NCBI RefSeq assembly: GCF_001583495.1
Contig: NZ_LQAQ01000119.1
Coordinates: 43,617-107,616 of the forward strand
Direction of reading: 5' to 3'
Source of the DNA: Flammeovirga sp. SJP92
GTDB lineage: Bacteria > Bacteroidota > Bacteroidia > Cytophagales > Flammeovirgaceae
Length of the DNA: 64,000 bases
Shown: positions 27,746-36,992 of the stretch, one piece after another
Position numbering within the stretch: position 1 is the stretch's first letter
Layout: each line of letters begins with the position of its first letter
Program-made: the position numbers and the translations under genes
The notes under the pieces: generated by a model
Seen by the model: only the letters and a program-made list of their open reading frames with translations
Told to the model about the DNA's origin: nothing
Database searches by the model: none

Positions 27746-28891
27746 ATGAGAAGATTTATTCAAATAATGATCCTGATAGTAGTTTTAACGGGATGTAATA
27801 AAGACAATGCACTGCTGTTTACAAAAAAATATGTCAGAGATTACCAATCTCAAAAAACAAAAGAACTCCAAAATTTATCCATCAAGAATGATTCTCTTTC
27901 TGATGTAATTGAAAACAATAGACACTTAGTGACTCAAAAAGATAGCGTTCTTCTCTTACTTCAGGAAGAGTTAGTAGCATCACAGATCGTAGCCTCTGAA
28001 TTGCAAAAAGAAATAATGGTATTAAAAGAGACTATTCAAGGTTTTAGTCATAGCACAGACTCACTTAACCATCAATTACTTGCTGAACAACAAAAAATGC
28101 TGGAGACACAGAGAACATTGAAGGTGCAACTTTCAGCCTTACAACAGGTCATTGTGCAACAAAAACAAGCTATTTCTACATTGGAGTTTCAAGTATCACA
28201 AAAGACAAAGAATATAGAGCCTGTGATGACAATGAAAGGATATGGAGGGAAAAAATTTACAGTTGTAAAAATTTCACTTTCAGAATATAAGATACAACTA
28301 CATCTTCAGGAACAGAGTGAAGCCCAACCTTCCTTAGACTATTTAAAAAAGAAGTTAGATCACATGGGAGAAGATGTTCTATTTTTGATGAATGCAGGTA
28401 TGTTTACTTCTTCCTATTTACCGAAAGGTTTATACATAGAAAACGGTATTGAAAAAGTGAATATAGACCGAAAAAAAGAAGGGTATGGTAATTTTTATTT
28501 GCCAAGCAATGGTGTCTTTTTCATTACTCAGGCCCATGAAGCTAAAATACTAAAAACATCAGCTTATCAATACCCTACACAGCAGATTAAACTTGCAACG
28601 CAGTCGGGACCGATGTTGGTTGAAAATGGTGTGATCAACAGTGTATTAGGGAAAGAGTCTCCAAATTTTCATTATAGAAATGGTATTGGGGTTATTGATG
28701 AAAATACAGTAGTGATGATCATTTCTGAAGAACCTGTTCGATTCTATCAATTGGCAAGTATGTTTAAAAAATTAGGATGTAAAGACGCTTTGTACTTGGA
28801 TGGAGCCATCAGTGGTTGTTGGGCAGAAGGCAGGGAAAACCAAAAGGGAAGCAATCATTTTGGACCAATACTATCTGTATGTAAAAAGTGA
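27746..28891 (+). CDS. Lipoprotein with coiled coil and NAGPA/DUF2233 domain, paralogue 3
   Basis: 381 aa. Leader MRRFIQIMILIVVLTG followed by Cys is a lipobox. Residues ~35-150 are a long coiled coil rich in Leu/Gln/Glu (LQEELVASQIVASELQKEI and onward). The C-terminal ~215 residues repeat the NAGPA/DUF2233 motifs: LMNAGMF, PKGLYIENG, TQSGPMLVENG, YRNGIGVID and LYLDGAISG. The lipid anchor plus coiled coil would hold the enzyme at a distance from the membrane. It is the third paralogue in a row in the same operon. Confidence 0.8.
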   Translation: MRRFIQIMILIVVLTGCNKDNALLFTKKYVRDYQSQKTKELQNLSIKNDSLSDVIENNRHLVTQKDSVLLLLQEELVASQIVASELQKEIMVLKETIQGFSHSTDSLNHQLLAEQQKMLETQRTLKVQLSALQQVIVQQKQAISTLEFQVSQKTKNIEPVMTMKGYGGKKFTVVKISLSEYKIQLHLQEQSEAQPSLDYLKKKLDHMGEDVLFLMNAGMFTSSYLPKGLYIENGIEKVNIDRKKEGYGNFYLPSNGVFFITQAHEAKILKTSAYQYPTQQIKLATQSGPMLVENGVINSVLGKESPNFHYRNGIGVIDENTVVMIISEEPVRFYQLASMFKKLGCKDALYLDGAISGCWAEGRENQKGSNHFGPILSVCKK

Positions 28892-28896
28892 AGATT

Positions 28897-29094
28897 ATGC
28901 TAGATGAAATTGAATCAAGTTTTTGGGAAATTATTGAAGAGTTGGATAATGAAATTCTAAAAGAACAGAAAATAATAGATCAGAGAAGTGCAAAAAAACA
29001 ACTCTTGGATTTTCAAAGGATCAACCAGCTTAAAAGACAGCGACAGCATATCTTGAAAGTGAGAGACATGTTTCACACCGTCAATAATAACTAA
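28897..29094 (+). CDS. Small helical protein
   Basis: 65 aa from the ATG at 28897 (a GTG at 28888 overlapping the previous stop would add three residues). It is entirely helical and charged (MLDEIESSFWEIIEELDNEI, LKRQRQHILKVRDMF), with no leader or cysteine. It closes the run of exported proteins and is cytoplasmic by appearance; a regulator or adaptor role is only a guess. Confidence 0.5.
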   Translation: MLDEIESSFWEIIEELDNEILKEQKIIDQRSAKKQLLDFQRINQLKRQRQHILKVRDMFHTVNNN

Positions 29095-29125
29095 AACCAA
29101 AGAGACCTGAATCTAAATAAAGAAA

Positions 29126-29161
29126 TAAGTACTAAGTCAAAAATAAATCATAGTTAATTCT
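29126..29161. repeat. 36-bp inverted-repeat partner B
   Basis: Exact reverse complement of 12948-12983, about 16 kb away. It lies in the 322-bp gap after the small helical protein; the rest of the gap is A/T-rich and carries the 20-base block at 29353-29372 that also occurs at 22679-22698. Confidence 0.6.
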
Positions 29162-29352
29162 AATTTATTTTTTGTGAGTACAACGCTAAAAAACGTATTA
29201 ATAGTGGTTCTATTGGAAGTTTTTTGAAGGAAGTTATCGCAAAACAATAAATAGAATTAGTATTAGATAATTTTGAATTTGTACTTATGTCCTGCCCCAT
29301 GTAACCTATTGATAGCGTTAATTTCGAACTTTAATTACCACTTATTATTGAA

Positions 29353-29372
29353 CTATGCGAATTGGTTGCACA
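29353..29372 (+). repeat. Leader block shared with 22679-22698
   Basis: CTATGYGAATTGGTTGCACA occurs here and at 22679-22698 with one difference. In both places it ends about 45 bp before the ATG of a signal-peptide gene (22745 and 29417). Read in frame, both copies give LCELVA, so the block may be the tail of a lost gene or a shared 5' leader. Confidence 0.45.
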
Positions 29373-29416
29373 CTACATTTCTACTTTTGAGAAATGTTAA
29401 ATTAAAACAATCAATA

Positions 29417-30166
29417 ATGAAAAAACTATTCTTTTTACTTCTATTCTTTCAGCAATTTTTAATGCTTTATGCTCAAGATAATATTGGGATTGTAACCCAT
29501 GAATTTAGAGAGTATGATTGGCATGAATCAAAAGAAAGGTTTGTCCTTACAAAAAGTAAAAGTATTCCCTCTTATTTTTATTTTGTTGACGGAACTTTAT
29601 ACTTTAAGAAAGGAAATAATGACTGGCGTCAGAATGAATTGGAATTATTAGAAAAAGAAACAAGGCAAAGTAAACAAACTTGTTTTATGGATAACTTTGG
29701 CCAATTTATTAGAATCTCAAAGACTAAAATATCTTTTATGTTTGAATTTGACGGGCAAGTTTATGCAAAAAAGGTGGATTACTATATTTCGAGAAGAGAT
29801 GATGAATTAGTACAAGAGAAGTTTGAAGAAAGAATGGCAGGAGTTACTGAAAGTACACAATTTAAGAGGTCATTTACACAGTTTAGCTTATACGAAAATG
29901 GTCAATGGGGGAAATGGCAAGAAGGTAATAATACAATCGTTTTTAATTATAAAAATACTTCTGATATTTTCGTTTATTTCAATAATGGGAAAAAAGAGTT
30001 TCTTCAAAATATGAGCGGTTTTGAAAAAGCCAAAACAAAAGATGGTAATTCTTATCAAATTGCTACTGTATTGGATGATAACGGGAATGAATTACAAATT
30101 CAATTATTTGATAGTGGTGATGTTAAGTTTATGTATAGTAATGGCTTTATGATACAATTACATTAA
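29417..30166 (+). CDS. Hypothetical exported protein
   Basis: 249 aa from ATG 29417, chosen because it gives a signal peptide (MKKLFFLLLFFQQFLMLYAQ); the frame is open upstream but without a sensible leader. The mature protein is rich in aromatic and charged residues with a beta-strand pattern and Gly-Asn turns (YENGQWGKWQEGNNTIVFNY, DDNGNELQIQLFDSGDVKFM). No domain recognised. Confidence 0.6.
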   Translation: MKKLFFLLLFFQQFLMLYAQDNIGIVTHEFREYDWHESKERFVLTKSKSIPSYFYFVDGTLYFKKGNNDWRQNELELLEKETRQSKQTCFMDNFGQFIRISKTKISFMFEFDGQVYAKKVDYYISRRDDELVQEKFEERMAGVTESTQFKRSFTQFSLYENGQWGKWQEGNNTIVFNYKNTSDIFVYFNNGKKEFLQNMSGFEKAKTKDGNSYQIATVLDDNGNELQIQLFDSGDVKFMYSNGFMIQLH

Positions 30167-30179
30167 TTATTTGCCTATT

Positions 30180-30341
30180 AGAGCATATTTGAAAAATCTC
30201 TTTTAGTAAAAAATTACCCTATCAGAACGTGAGTTTATTAATTTCATCAACTATAGAACCACAATTTTCTCAGAAATTAATAGCCTCAAAACCTAAAATG
30301 GAAAATTTTTACTTTTAAAATATATATTCTAAATATGCTCT
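30180..30341. repeat. Possible MITE-like element with 11-bp terminal inverted repeats
   Basis: AGAGCATATTT at 30180-30190 and its exact complement at 30331-30341 bound 162 bp of A/T-rich sequence without a frame. It lies in the 329-bp gap upstream of the WYL regulator gene. No second copy was found in the window, so mobility is speculative. Confidence 0.3.
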
Positions 30342-30495
30342 CAGTACATTCTAGACTAAGTTTTCGAATATTTATAACATTTAGAAATCAGGGAATTTCT
30401 GGTTAGCTGTAGGACAATCAACGTTCTTGCAAGCTTTTAAGCTATCCATCAAAAGAAAACTTTCTTTCAAATTTCGATAAAAAACACCTAACACA

Positions 30496-31506
30496 ATGCC
30501 AATCAATAAAAATGCTCAGATCCGATATAATGCTCTTGATCGATGTTTTAGGAATACAGGTAAAAAATATTTTATAGATGATTTATTGGAGGAGTGTAAT
30601 AATAGCTTAGTTGAGCTTAATTCTAAAACTACAGGTATTCAACGTAGACAAATTTTTGATGATATTAAGTTTATGGAAAGCGATAAAGGTTTTCAAATTG
30701 AACTTGATAGAATCAAAGATGGCAGGAAGACCTATTATAGATATAAGGACACTACATTTTCGATCAATAATCAGCCTATTAATGAAAAAGAAGCTAATCA
30801 GTTAAAGGCTGCGTTTCAGGTGATGAGTCGTTTTGAAGGACTACCCCAATTTGAATGGGTTTATGAAATTAAGAAAAAGCTAGAAACTTCTTTTCAATTG
30901 GAAGATAACGAAAGGGAAGTCATTGGTTTTGAATCAAATGTTGATTTGGTAGGATTGGGGTATTTAAGTGAATTATTTGATGCTGTCTTCTATGAAAAAG
31001 TCCTTCATATTCGCTATAAAAGCTTCTTATCAGAGGAAGAAAACCAATTTGAACTTCATCCTTACTATCTAAAACAATATAACAATCGTTGGTTTTTGTT
31101 AGGACAAGATGAAAGATTTGACACTTTAACAGTGATTGCCCTTGATAGAATATTATGTATTAAAGAAGCCAGAAACGTGGAGTTTATTCCTAACCTGAAT
31201 ATAGATTTCAAGGAATATTTTGATGATTTTATCGGGGTGTCAAAGTTAGGAGATGAGACCATTGTGATAAAATTCTGGGTTCATAATAGCAGAGCACCAT
31301 ATGTTGAGACCAAACCGCTTCATTGTACACAAAAAAAATTAGGGGCAGAAGGAGAAGGGACATTATTTTCTATTGATGTAATCCCTAACAAAGAGTTAGA
31401 AACGCAGTTACTTTCTTTCGGTGAAGATCTTTATGTTTTAAGCCCTTCTACCTTTAGAGAGAGAATGAAGGAAAGAGTAATTCACTTGTTTTCATTGTAT
31501 CAATAG
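30496..31506 (+). CDS. WYL-domain transcriptional regulator
   Basis: 336 aa. The N-terminal ~80 residues are compatible with a winged helix-turn-helix (RRQIFDDIKFMESDKGFQIE). The WYL domain (about 145-235) includes LHIRYKSF, HPYYLKQYNNRWFLLG with H188, and VIALDRILCIKEA; the C-terminal WCX extension follows. Such proteins sense small ligands or nucleic acids and often regulate DNA-damage or defence genes. The target is not evident; the gene stands alone with a bidirectional terminator after it. Confidence 0.85.
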   Translation: MPINKNAQIRYNALDRCFRNTGKKYFIDDLLEECNNSLVELNSKTTGIQRRQIFDDIKFMESDKGFQIELDRIKDGRKTYYRYKDTTFSINNQPINEKEANQLKAAFQVMSRFEGLPQFEWVYEIKKKLETSFQLEDNEREVIGFESNVDLVGLGYLSELFDAVFYEKVLHIRYKSFLSEEENQFELHPYYLKQYNNRWFLLGQDERFDTLTVIALDRILCIKEARNVEFIPNLNIDFKEYFDDFIGVSKLGDETIVIKFWVHNSRAPYVETKPLHCTQKKLGAEGEGTLFSIDVIPNKELETQLLSFGEDLYVLSPSTFRERMKERVIHLFSLYQ

Positions 31507-31525
31507 ATAGTTATCCTGAAAATAA

Positions 31526-31560
31526 AAGACCAGTCATAAACTTCAATTATGGCTGGTCTT
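31526..31560. terminator. Bidirectional terminator between convergent genes
   Basis: AAGACCAGTCATAA pairs with TTATGGCTGGTCTT (one G-T) around a 7-base loop, flanked by T-rich sequence on the right and A-rich sequence on the left, so it can serve both the WYL gene (+) and the acetyltransferase gene (-). Confidence 0.75.
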
Positions 31561-31567
31561 ATTATTT

Positions 31568-32125
31568 TTAGTAGTCTAGCTTTTTGATCACCCTTGCCGG
31601 GCTTCCTACTGCTACAACATTTGGTGGAAGGTCTTTAGTAACAACACTATTGGCTCCAACGGTTGTGCCTTCACCAATTGTGACTCCGGGCATAACAGTT
31701 ACTCCGGCCCCAAGCCAACAGTTTTTCTTGATGGTGATTTCTCCTGACCTTCCTAAATGCGGGCGAGTTCGGGGATCTGTAGAATGGGTATCTCCAATGA
31801 GGTGAACGCCAGGTCCTAGCATTACTCCATCTTCTAAGGTCACTTTTAAGGAATCTAAAATGAGGCAGTTGAAGTTCATGGAGACGTTTTTTCCACAGTG
31901 AATATTGAAACCATAATCACAATAGAAACCGGGTTCAATGGCGATGCCTTCGCCTACACTCCCAAATAGTGTTTGAAGTAGTTGTACTTTCTCTTCTTGC
32001 TGTGTGATGCTAAGTTGATTGAATTCTTCGCAAAGAAGACGAGCTTCATATCGTTGTTTTAGTAATTCTGGATCATTGAAACAATACAATTCTCCACTAA
32101 GCATTTTTTCTCTTTCAGTTTTCAT
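31568..32125 (-). CDS. Maltose/galactoside O-acetyltransferase (LacA/Maa family)
   Basis: 185-aa left-handed beta-helix acetyltransferase. The N-terminal maltose-acetyltransferase domain (MKTEREKMLSGELYCFNDPE) precedes hexapeptide repeats, with the catalytic His in GDTHSTDP and the CoA-binding tail VGANSVVTKDLPPNVVAVGS. It acetylates a sugar hydroxyl with acetyl-CoA in the cytoplasm, generally regarded as detoxification. Monocistronic; a ~215-bp dispersed repeat lies upstream. Confidence 0.9.
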   Translation of the reverse strand: MKTEREKMLSGELYCFNDPELLKQRYEARLLCEEFNQLSITQQEEKVQLLQTLFGSVGEGIAIEPGFYCDYGFNIHCGKNVSMNFNCLILDSLKVTLEDGVMLGPGVHLIGDTHSTDPRTRPHLGRSGEITIKKNCWLGAGVTVMPGVTIGEGTTVGANSVVTKDLPPNVVAVGSPARVIKKLDY

Positions 32126-32213
32126 TTCGTCTTAATTTTTAATGTGTTCAATAAGTATATTGTAAACAAAATTACCCTCAACTTTCACTCGACATTTCTA
32201 TAAGCTTTGAAGG

Positions 32214-32429
32214 TCCTACTTTCAACCTTCCTTCTTCTTCATTTTTCCATTGATGAAAAACGAAGCAAAAAATCTAGGCTTAGAAGTCAAAAGCTAAATT
32301 CCATTCCTCTCACCTAAATGATTTTAAACTCGCTTTGCTCAAACAAGAAAATCATTTTCCTGGCTCAATTCATGAAATTCTTAACGCTTTTCCCTTCAAT
32401 GCCAGGGGGAGTACTACCAAACTAAAAAA
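32214..32429. repeat. Dispersed intergenic repeat, copy 2
   Basis: Same element as at 11195-11399, same orientation on the plus strand, with small indels. It occupies half of the 440-bp gap between the acetyltransferase and FucP-type genes; the rest has no frame. Confidence 0.75.
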
Positions 32430-32565
32430 GGTATAAACCCCTTTGGCTCGAATGTTAAGCGTTAGCGTCATTTGTGTCCTTCAGTTCATCAGAAATCTCC
32501 TGATTTCTAAGCACTATAAATAATGAAAACTTAGTTTTCAATAGGATAGGTAAGTCATTACTTGT

Positions 32566-33939
32566 TTATGATTCTCTGGCTTCAAGAGGTAATTGTCCTT
32601 CTTTTTCGAATTTAGGATCATGAATTTTTTGAAGCCTATATCCATAAATTCCAATGACGATAAAGCAAATCAGGACGAGCACAAATGAAGCATTGACTGG
32701 AGGAATTCCAAGCAAGTTGCCGGTTGCTTCTCCAATATCAATTAATTTACCTTGAAGAGGAGGAAGAAGCGAACCGCCTCCAATCACTAAGATCATTCCA
32801 GCTGAAGCAATTTTTGAGTCTGATTTCATTCCCGTTAGTGCAGATCCGAAAATAGTAGGCCACATCATCGACAAACATCCTGAGATGCCTATGAAACTAT
32901 AAATACCCCATCTGCCATCAATCAGAATTAATGCAAGTGTAAATCCTATGGCCATCAAAGCGACAATTTTAAGCAGTTGACCTGATTTTATGTAATTCAA
33001 TAAATAAGTGAATAGAAAACGGCATATGCCAAATGTGATCATTGCATAGATGTTGTATTCTAAGGCAACTTGCTCTGATACTTTTTCCGTCATACCCTCG
33101 TTCATAAATACACGCACACCATAATGAATAATAAAGGTCCAACACATCACTTCGGCTCCTACATAAAAGAACTGTGCAATAACGCCTTCTTTATATCTTG
33201 GGTTTGCCTTCAGTCTTTTTAGTGTTGCTTTGATATTTAAGGGGTCTTTTGTATCAAAATGATTTGGCATACTACTTACTTTATAGATAACGAGAAGTAT
33301 TATTAGGATTAGGCCAATAAAAATATAGGGTGAGCTGACCACATCTAAATCTTCTAATTGAATCATTTTGAATTGCTCAGGGTTAGCCGATAATAGTGCC
33401 TCTCGGGTGGCTGTATCTGCATCATTAAGCTTTACTTGAATGAAATTTTTGGCGGTAAACATGCCAATCAAAGAACCTACTGGATAAAATGACTGGGCTA
33501 AGTTTAAACGCTGTGTAGCTCTTGAGGGAGCGCCCATTGAAAGGACATACGGACCGGCACTTGTTTCTAAAAATGACAAACCGCAAGTCATTATAAAATA
33601 AGAAATCAAGAAAGGATAGAAGTCTGCAAGCCACGCGGAGGGAATAAATAAAAGTGCTCCTGTGGCATAAAGTCCAAGTCCCATCATTACTCCTGATTTA
33701 TAGGAAGTTCTTCGGATAAAAATAGCGGCAGGAATGGCCATAGCACAATATCCTCCATAAAAACAAAACTGGATCAAAGCTCCTTCAAAATTACTCATCA
33801 AAAAGATTCTTGAAAAAGCGGCGACCAAAGGGTTGGTAATGTCGGCGGCAAATCCCCACATAGGGAATAAAATAGTCACTAATAGAAATGGAAAGATTAA
33901 CTCCTTAGGAATTAAAGCTTCCTTTTTTTGATTGTTCAT
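32566..33939 (-). CDS. FucP-type MFS sugar:H+ symporter
   Basis: 457-aa major facilitator protein with 12 hydrophobic segments. It carries the FucP/GluP-family features LFPMWGFAADITNPLVAAFS in helix 1, GYCAMAIPAAIFIRR after helix 2 and SFLETSAGPYVLSMG in helix 4. Members import L-fucose, glucose or galactose with protons. In this genome it could carry galactose released from algal galactan, but it is not adjacent to those genes. The 458-bp gap upstream (33940-34397) has no convincing gene and must hold its promoter and the bestrophin terminator. Confidence 0.85.
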   Translation of the reverse strand: MNNQKKEALIPKELIFPFLLVTILFPMWGFAADITNPLVAAFSRIFLMSNFEGALIQFCFYGGYCAMAIPAAIFIRRTSYKSGVMMGLGLYATGALLFIPSAWLADFYPFLISYFIMTCGLSFLETSAGPYVLSMGAPSRATQRLNLAQSFYPVGSLIGMFTAKNFIQVKLNDADTATREALLSANPEQFKMIQLEDLDVVSSPYIFIGLILIILLVIYKVSSMPNHFDTKDPLNIKATLKRLKANPRYKEGVIAQFFYVGAEVMCWTFIIHYGVRVFMNEGMTEKVSEQVALEYNIYAMITFGICRFLFTYLLNYIKSGQLLKIVALMAIGFTLALILIDGRWGIYSFIGISGCLSMMWPTIFGSALTGMKSDSKIASAGMILVIGGGSLLPPLQGKLIDIGEATGNLLGIPPVNASFVLVLICFIVIGIYGYRLQKIHDPKFEKEGQLPLEARES

Positions 33940-34334
33940 AAGGTTGATATATAAATTAGTTTAGCTTTTATTTTCGATTTGTTGATTAAAAGGATACCAT
34001 GTAACCAACAATTTTTCGAACATGTTTAAACCTACTTTACTACTCGTACAAAATAAATGGGATTTTTTATTAATGAAGAACCACTGCATAGATCACATTA
34101 CAATCCATTTTCTTCATTCAAAGTATACCATTTCTTTTGTCCTAGTACTGATGATAAAAAAACACTTTCTTTTAAGGGTGAAATTTTATCATTTCAATGG
34201 ATGTAAACATGTTTTTGTCACATCACAATATTAATGGAAGGAATGAAATAGTGAATTGGTAAATTTAGGGTTTGAGAGGGTAATAAATTGGGGAAATAAT
34301 TTTAGACCTTTTTTTCAAGTAAATTTTTAGATGT

Positions 34335-34363
34335 AAAAACGGGTAGACTTGTTAGCCTACCCG
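34335..34363 (-). terminator. Terminator for the bestrophin operon
   Basis: On the minus strand CGGGTAG pairs with CTACCCG around a 10-base loop and is followed by TTTTTAC, 35 bases after the bestrophin stop codon. Confidence 0.7.
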
Positions 34364-34397
34364 CAGTAATGTAGAACAATTATGTTTTCAATTGACT

Positions 34398-35327
34398 CTA
34401 AAAGACTTTTTCATACAAGTCTCTTCTTGCATTCTGCGCTTTCTCTTCATCAAGTTCAAAGATTTCAAAAACGTTATTCTGTATACTTTTGGCCATATCT
34501 CCTGTGGGAAGGTTATTACAGTCCAAACCAAAAGGATCTTCTATTTCTTCTCCCATCAATTCAATGCCTATAAATGCAAACATCACCAACATAACAACTG
34601 GAATGGCAAAATACCCCATTTGTGGTGTAAGAGCTATGGGAAGTAATAGACCATAAGTTGTAATGAAAATCTTCATAAATACGGCATAGGAAAATGGAAT
34701 AGGTGTTTTTTTGATCCTCTCACATGCACCAATTATATCCAACAACGATTTATGAAGCGGACCGTAATTGATCAAATCAGGATCTGTAATTGTTCCATTT
34801 CTGTGTTCTGTTACAATTTTACTGTAGATCTCCTGAGTAATTGCATTAGGAACGTGTCCTCTTTTACTGTATTTTTTTCTATCTTCCTCTGTCAAATGAA
34901 TTAAGATATCAAGGTTTGTTCCTTCTCTTAAATGCTCTACCATGGCGTGACAAAAGTTACTGATTCGGACAGCCAAGTAAAAACGCAACTGATGATTTTC
35001 TGCAGGAAGAATGGTATGAGCATAAACAGCTAAATTTCTTGTGTTATTGATCAAAGCGCCCCATTGTTTTCTTCCTTCCCACCAACGGTCATAGGCACTG
35101 TTTGTTCTGAAAACCAATAAAATACTCAGTACAATACCCAATAAAGAGAAAGCTGAACCAATCACGCTTTGATCTTTCTCAGGGAAAAATTTAAAATGAA
35201 GTAACCAAATAGCGGTAGTATATACGCCAAAAAATAAAACGGCTCTCATCACTCTCACCATGGTCCAACTGGTGGCAAGGTGCTTGATGTCCCCAAACCA
35301 ATTGTCGTTCGCCTTATAGATTATCAT
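34398..35327 (-). CDS. Bestrophin-family ion channel
   Basis: 309 aa, the size of bacterial bestrophins (former UPF0187). Conserved pieces are FRTNSAYDRWWEGRKQWGAL after the second membrane segment and GEEIEDPFGLDCNNLP near the C-terminus; four hydrophobic segments are visible. Bacterial relatives form pentameric ion channels. It is the last gene of a three-gene minus-strand operon, 3 bp after the REC-reductase fusion, so its gating may be linked to that redox/two-component pathway. Confidence 0.85.
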   Translation of the reverse strand: MIIYKANDNWFGDIKHLATSWTMVRVMRAVLFFGVYTTAIWLLHFKFFPEKDQSVIGSAFSLLGIVLSILLVFRTNSAYDRWWEGRKQWGALINNTRNLAVYAHTILPAENHQLRFYLAVRISNFCHAMVEHLREGTNLDILIHLTEEDRKKYSKRGHVPNAITQEIYSKIVTEHRNGTITDPDLINYGPLHKSLLDIIGACERIKKTPIPFSYAVFMKIFITTYGLLLPIALTPQMGYFAIPVVMLVMFAFIGIELMGEEIEDPFGLDCNNLPTGDMAKSIQNNVFEIFELDEEKAQNARRDLYEKVF

Positions 35328-35330
35328 AGT

Positions 35331-36992
35331 TTAATATTCACTTAAATATTTATGCACCAAAGAAATACTCATGGCTCCTTCTCCTACTGCTGAAGCCACT
35401 CTGTTCATTGCTCCAGAACGGACATCGCCAGCGGCAAAAATACCAGGTACGGAAGTTTCCAATAAGAATGGATCACGGTCTTCTTTCCAATACTTTTTGA
35501 AATCTAAACCATTCAAATCCCTTCCAGTGATGACAAACCCTTTCTCGTCTTTATTGACATTTTCGGGTAACCAATCGGTATAAGGTTTGGCCCCAATAAA
35601 GATAAATACGGCTCTAGCATCATAGGTTTCTTGCTCTTTTGTTTTCATATTTTCAATCACAAGCGACTCCAGTTTTTCGTCACCAATTCCCTTTACAATT
35701 TGTGTAAAAGGTTTAAGGTCGATGTTGGGAGTAGCATCAATTTGATCAATCAAATACTGGGACATGGTAGAAGAAAGGTCTTCTCGACGGATCAAAATGC
35801 TGACTTGTTTGGAGAATTGAGAAAGGTACATAGCACCTTGTCCTGCGGAGTTTCCACCACCTACAACAAAAACATGACTGTCTTTACAAGCATTGGCTTC
35901 CGTAGTTGCTGCTCCATAATAGACACCGGCACCCGTTAACTCAGGTAAACCCTCTGTCATCAATTTTCTATAATCCACCCCAGTTGTCAACACCACACTT
36001 TTGGTTTTCACGGTTTCTCCGCTATCCAGCGTTAAAACTTTGTATTTATCTACAAAGTCAATGTGATTCACGGATTTAGGATTAAGGAATTCAATGCCAA
36101 AGCGAGTAGCTTGTGTGATGGCTCTTCTAGCGAGATCTTGACCACTGAGTCCTTTAGGAAAACCCAGATAATTTTCTATTCTTGAACTTGTTCCTGCCTG
36201 TCCACCTGGTGCTTTTTTCTCAATTAATAAAGTCTTCAATCCTTCCGAACCACCATACACAGCAGCGGCCAAACCTGCAGGTCCTGCACCAATAATCACC
36301 ACATCGTACACTTCTTCTTTGGCTTTCTCATGAAATCCAAGGTTGGACGCCAATTGAGTAGGAGCTGGCTGACGGATAATATTACCGTCTTCCATCACTA
36401 CCACGGGAAGATCTGCGGAAGTTAAATTGTTATTGGCCACAAGTTGTTGAGCTTCCTCATCTTTGGTTACATCCAGCCATTGATAAGGAATAAGATTGGC
36501 GGCTAAGAAATCTTTGATGTCATGAGAGAGTTTTGAGAAAGGGTAACCCATTACTCGAATACCCTTGAAAGTAGGTTGGAATTTTGCGTGCCATTCTGAA
36601 AGTATATCATCAATCACCGGATATAATTTCTCCTCCGGTGGGTCCCAAGGCTTCAATAAATAGTAATCAATCTGAGCATCGTTAATCGATTTTATAGCGG
36701 CATCTGTATCACTGTAAGCGGTGAGCAATACCCTGCCAGCATTGGGGTAGACGGCTTTGACTTTTTCTAGAAAATCTACTCCTTGCATTTCCGGCATTCT
36801 TTGATCACTTAAAAACAGTGCAATCTCGTCTCCTTTGTTGCGAAGTTCTGTGACTAAGTCCAATGCCTCATTGGCAGAGTCTGTGGCTAATATTTTATAT
36901 TCTTTTTTGTATTGATTTCTCATGTCTCTCTTCACTGCTTGGAGCACCTGAGGGTCATCATCTACGAGTAGTAGTATCGGTTTTTTATCCAT
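35331..36992 (-). CDS. Response-regulator receiver fused to thioredoxin-reductase-like FAD protein
   Basis: 553 aa. The N-terminal receiver (1-125) has the acidic pair D11/D12, phospho-acceptor D63 (FLSDQRMP) and the conserved Lys in YLLKPW. A glutaredoxin-like spacer (about 140-215) precedes a thioredoxin-reductase-like flavoprotein with FAD motif GAGPAG, NAD motif GGGNSAGQGA and FAD tail GIFAAGDVRSG. The redox CxxC of true thioredoxin reductases is absent: the corresponding segment reads YYGAATTEANAC. The start overlaps the kinase stop by one base. Likely a two-component output that alters NAD(P)H/FAD redox state; substrate unknown. Confidence 0.85.
   Translation of the reverse strand: MDKKPILLLVDDDPQVLQAVKRDMRNQYKKEYKILATDSANEALDLVTELRNKGDEIALFLSDQRMPEMQGVDFLEKVKAVYPNAGRVLLTAYSDTDAAIKSINDAQIDYYLLKPWDPPEEKLYPVIDDILSEWHAKFQPTFKGIRVMGYPFSKLSHDIKDFLAANLIPYQWLDVTKDEEAQQLVANNNLTSADLPVVVMEDGNIIRQPAPTQLASNLGFHEKAKEEVYDVVIIGAGPAGLAAAVYGGSEGLKTLLIEKKAPGGQAGTSSRIENYLGFPKGLSGQDLARRAITQATRFGIEFLNPKSVNHIDFVDKYKVLTLDSGETVKTKSVVLTTGVDYRKLMTEGLPELTGAGVYYGAATTEANACKDSHVFVVGGGNSAGQGAMYLSQFSKQVSILIRREDLSSTMSQYLIDQIDATPNIDLKPFTQIVKGIGDEKLESLVIENMKTKEQETYDARAVFIFIGAKPYTDWLPENVNKDEKGFVITGRDLNGLDFKKYWKEDRDPFLLETSVPGIFAAGDVRSGAMNRVASAVGEGAMSISLVHKYLSEY

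Noticed and set aside
34022..34234. 70-codon plus-strand frame before the bestrophin terminator
   Set aside because: Poor composition, no leader or domain; it lies in the promoter region of the minus-strand FucP-type gene.
35331..36992. Authentic thioredoxin reductase
   Set aside because: The redox-active CxxC is replaced by a segment without paired Cys, so disulfide reductase activity is unlikely.
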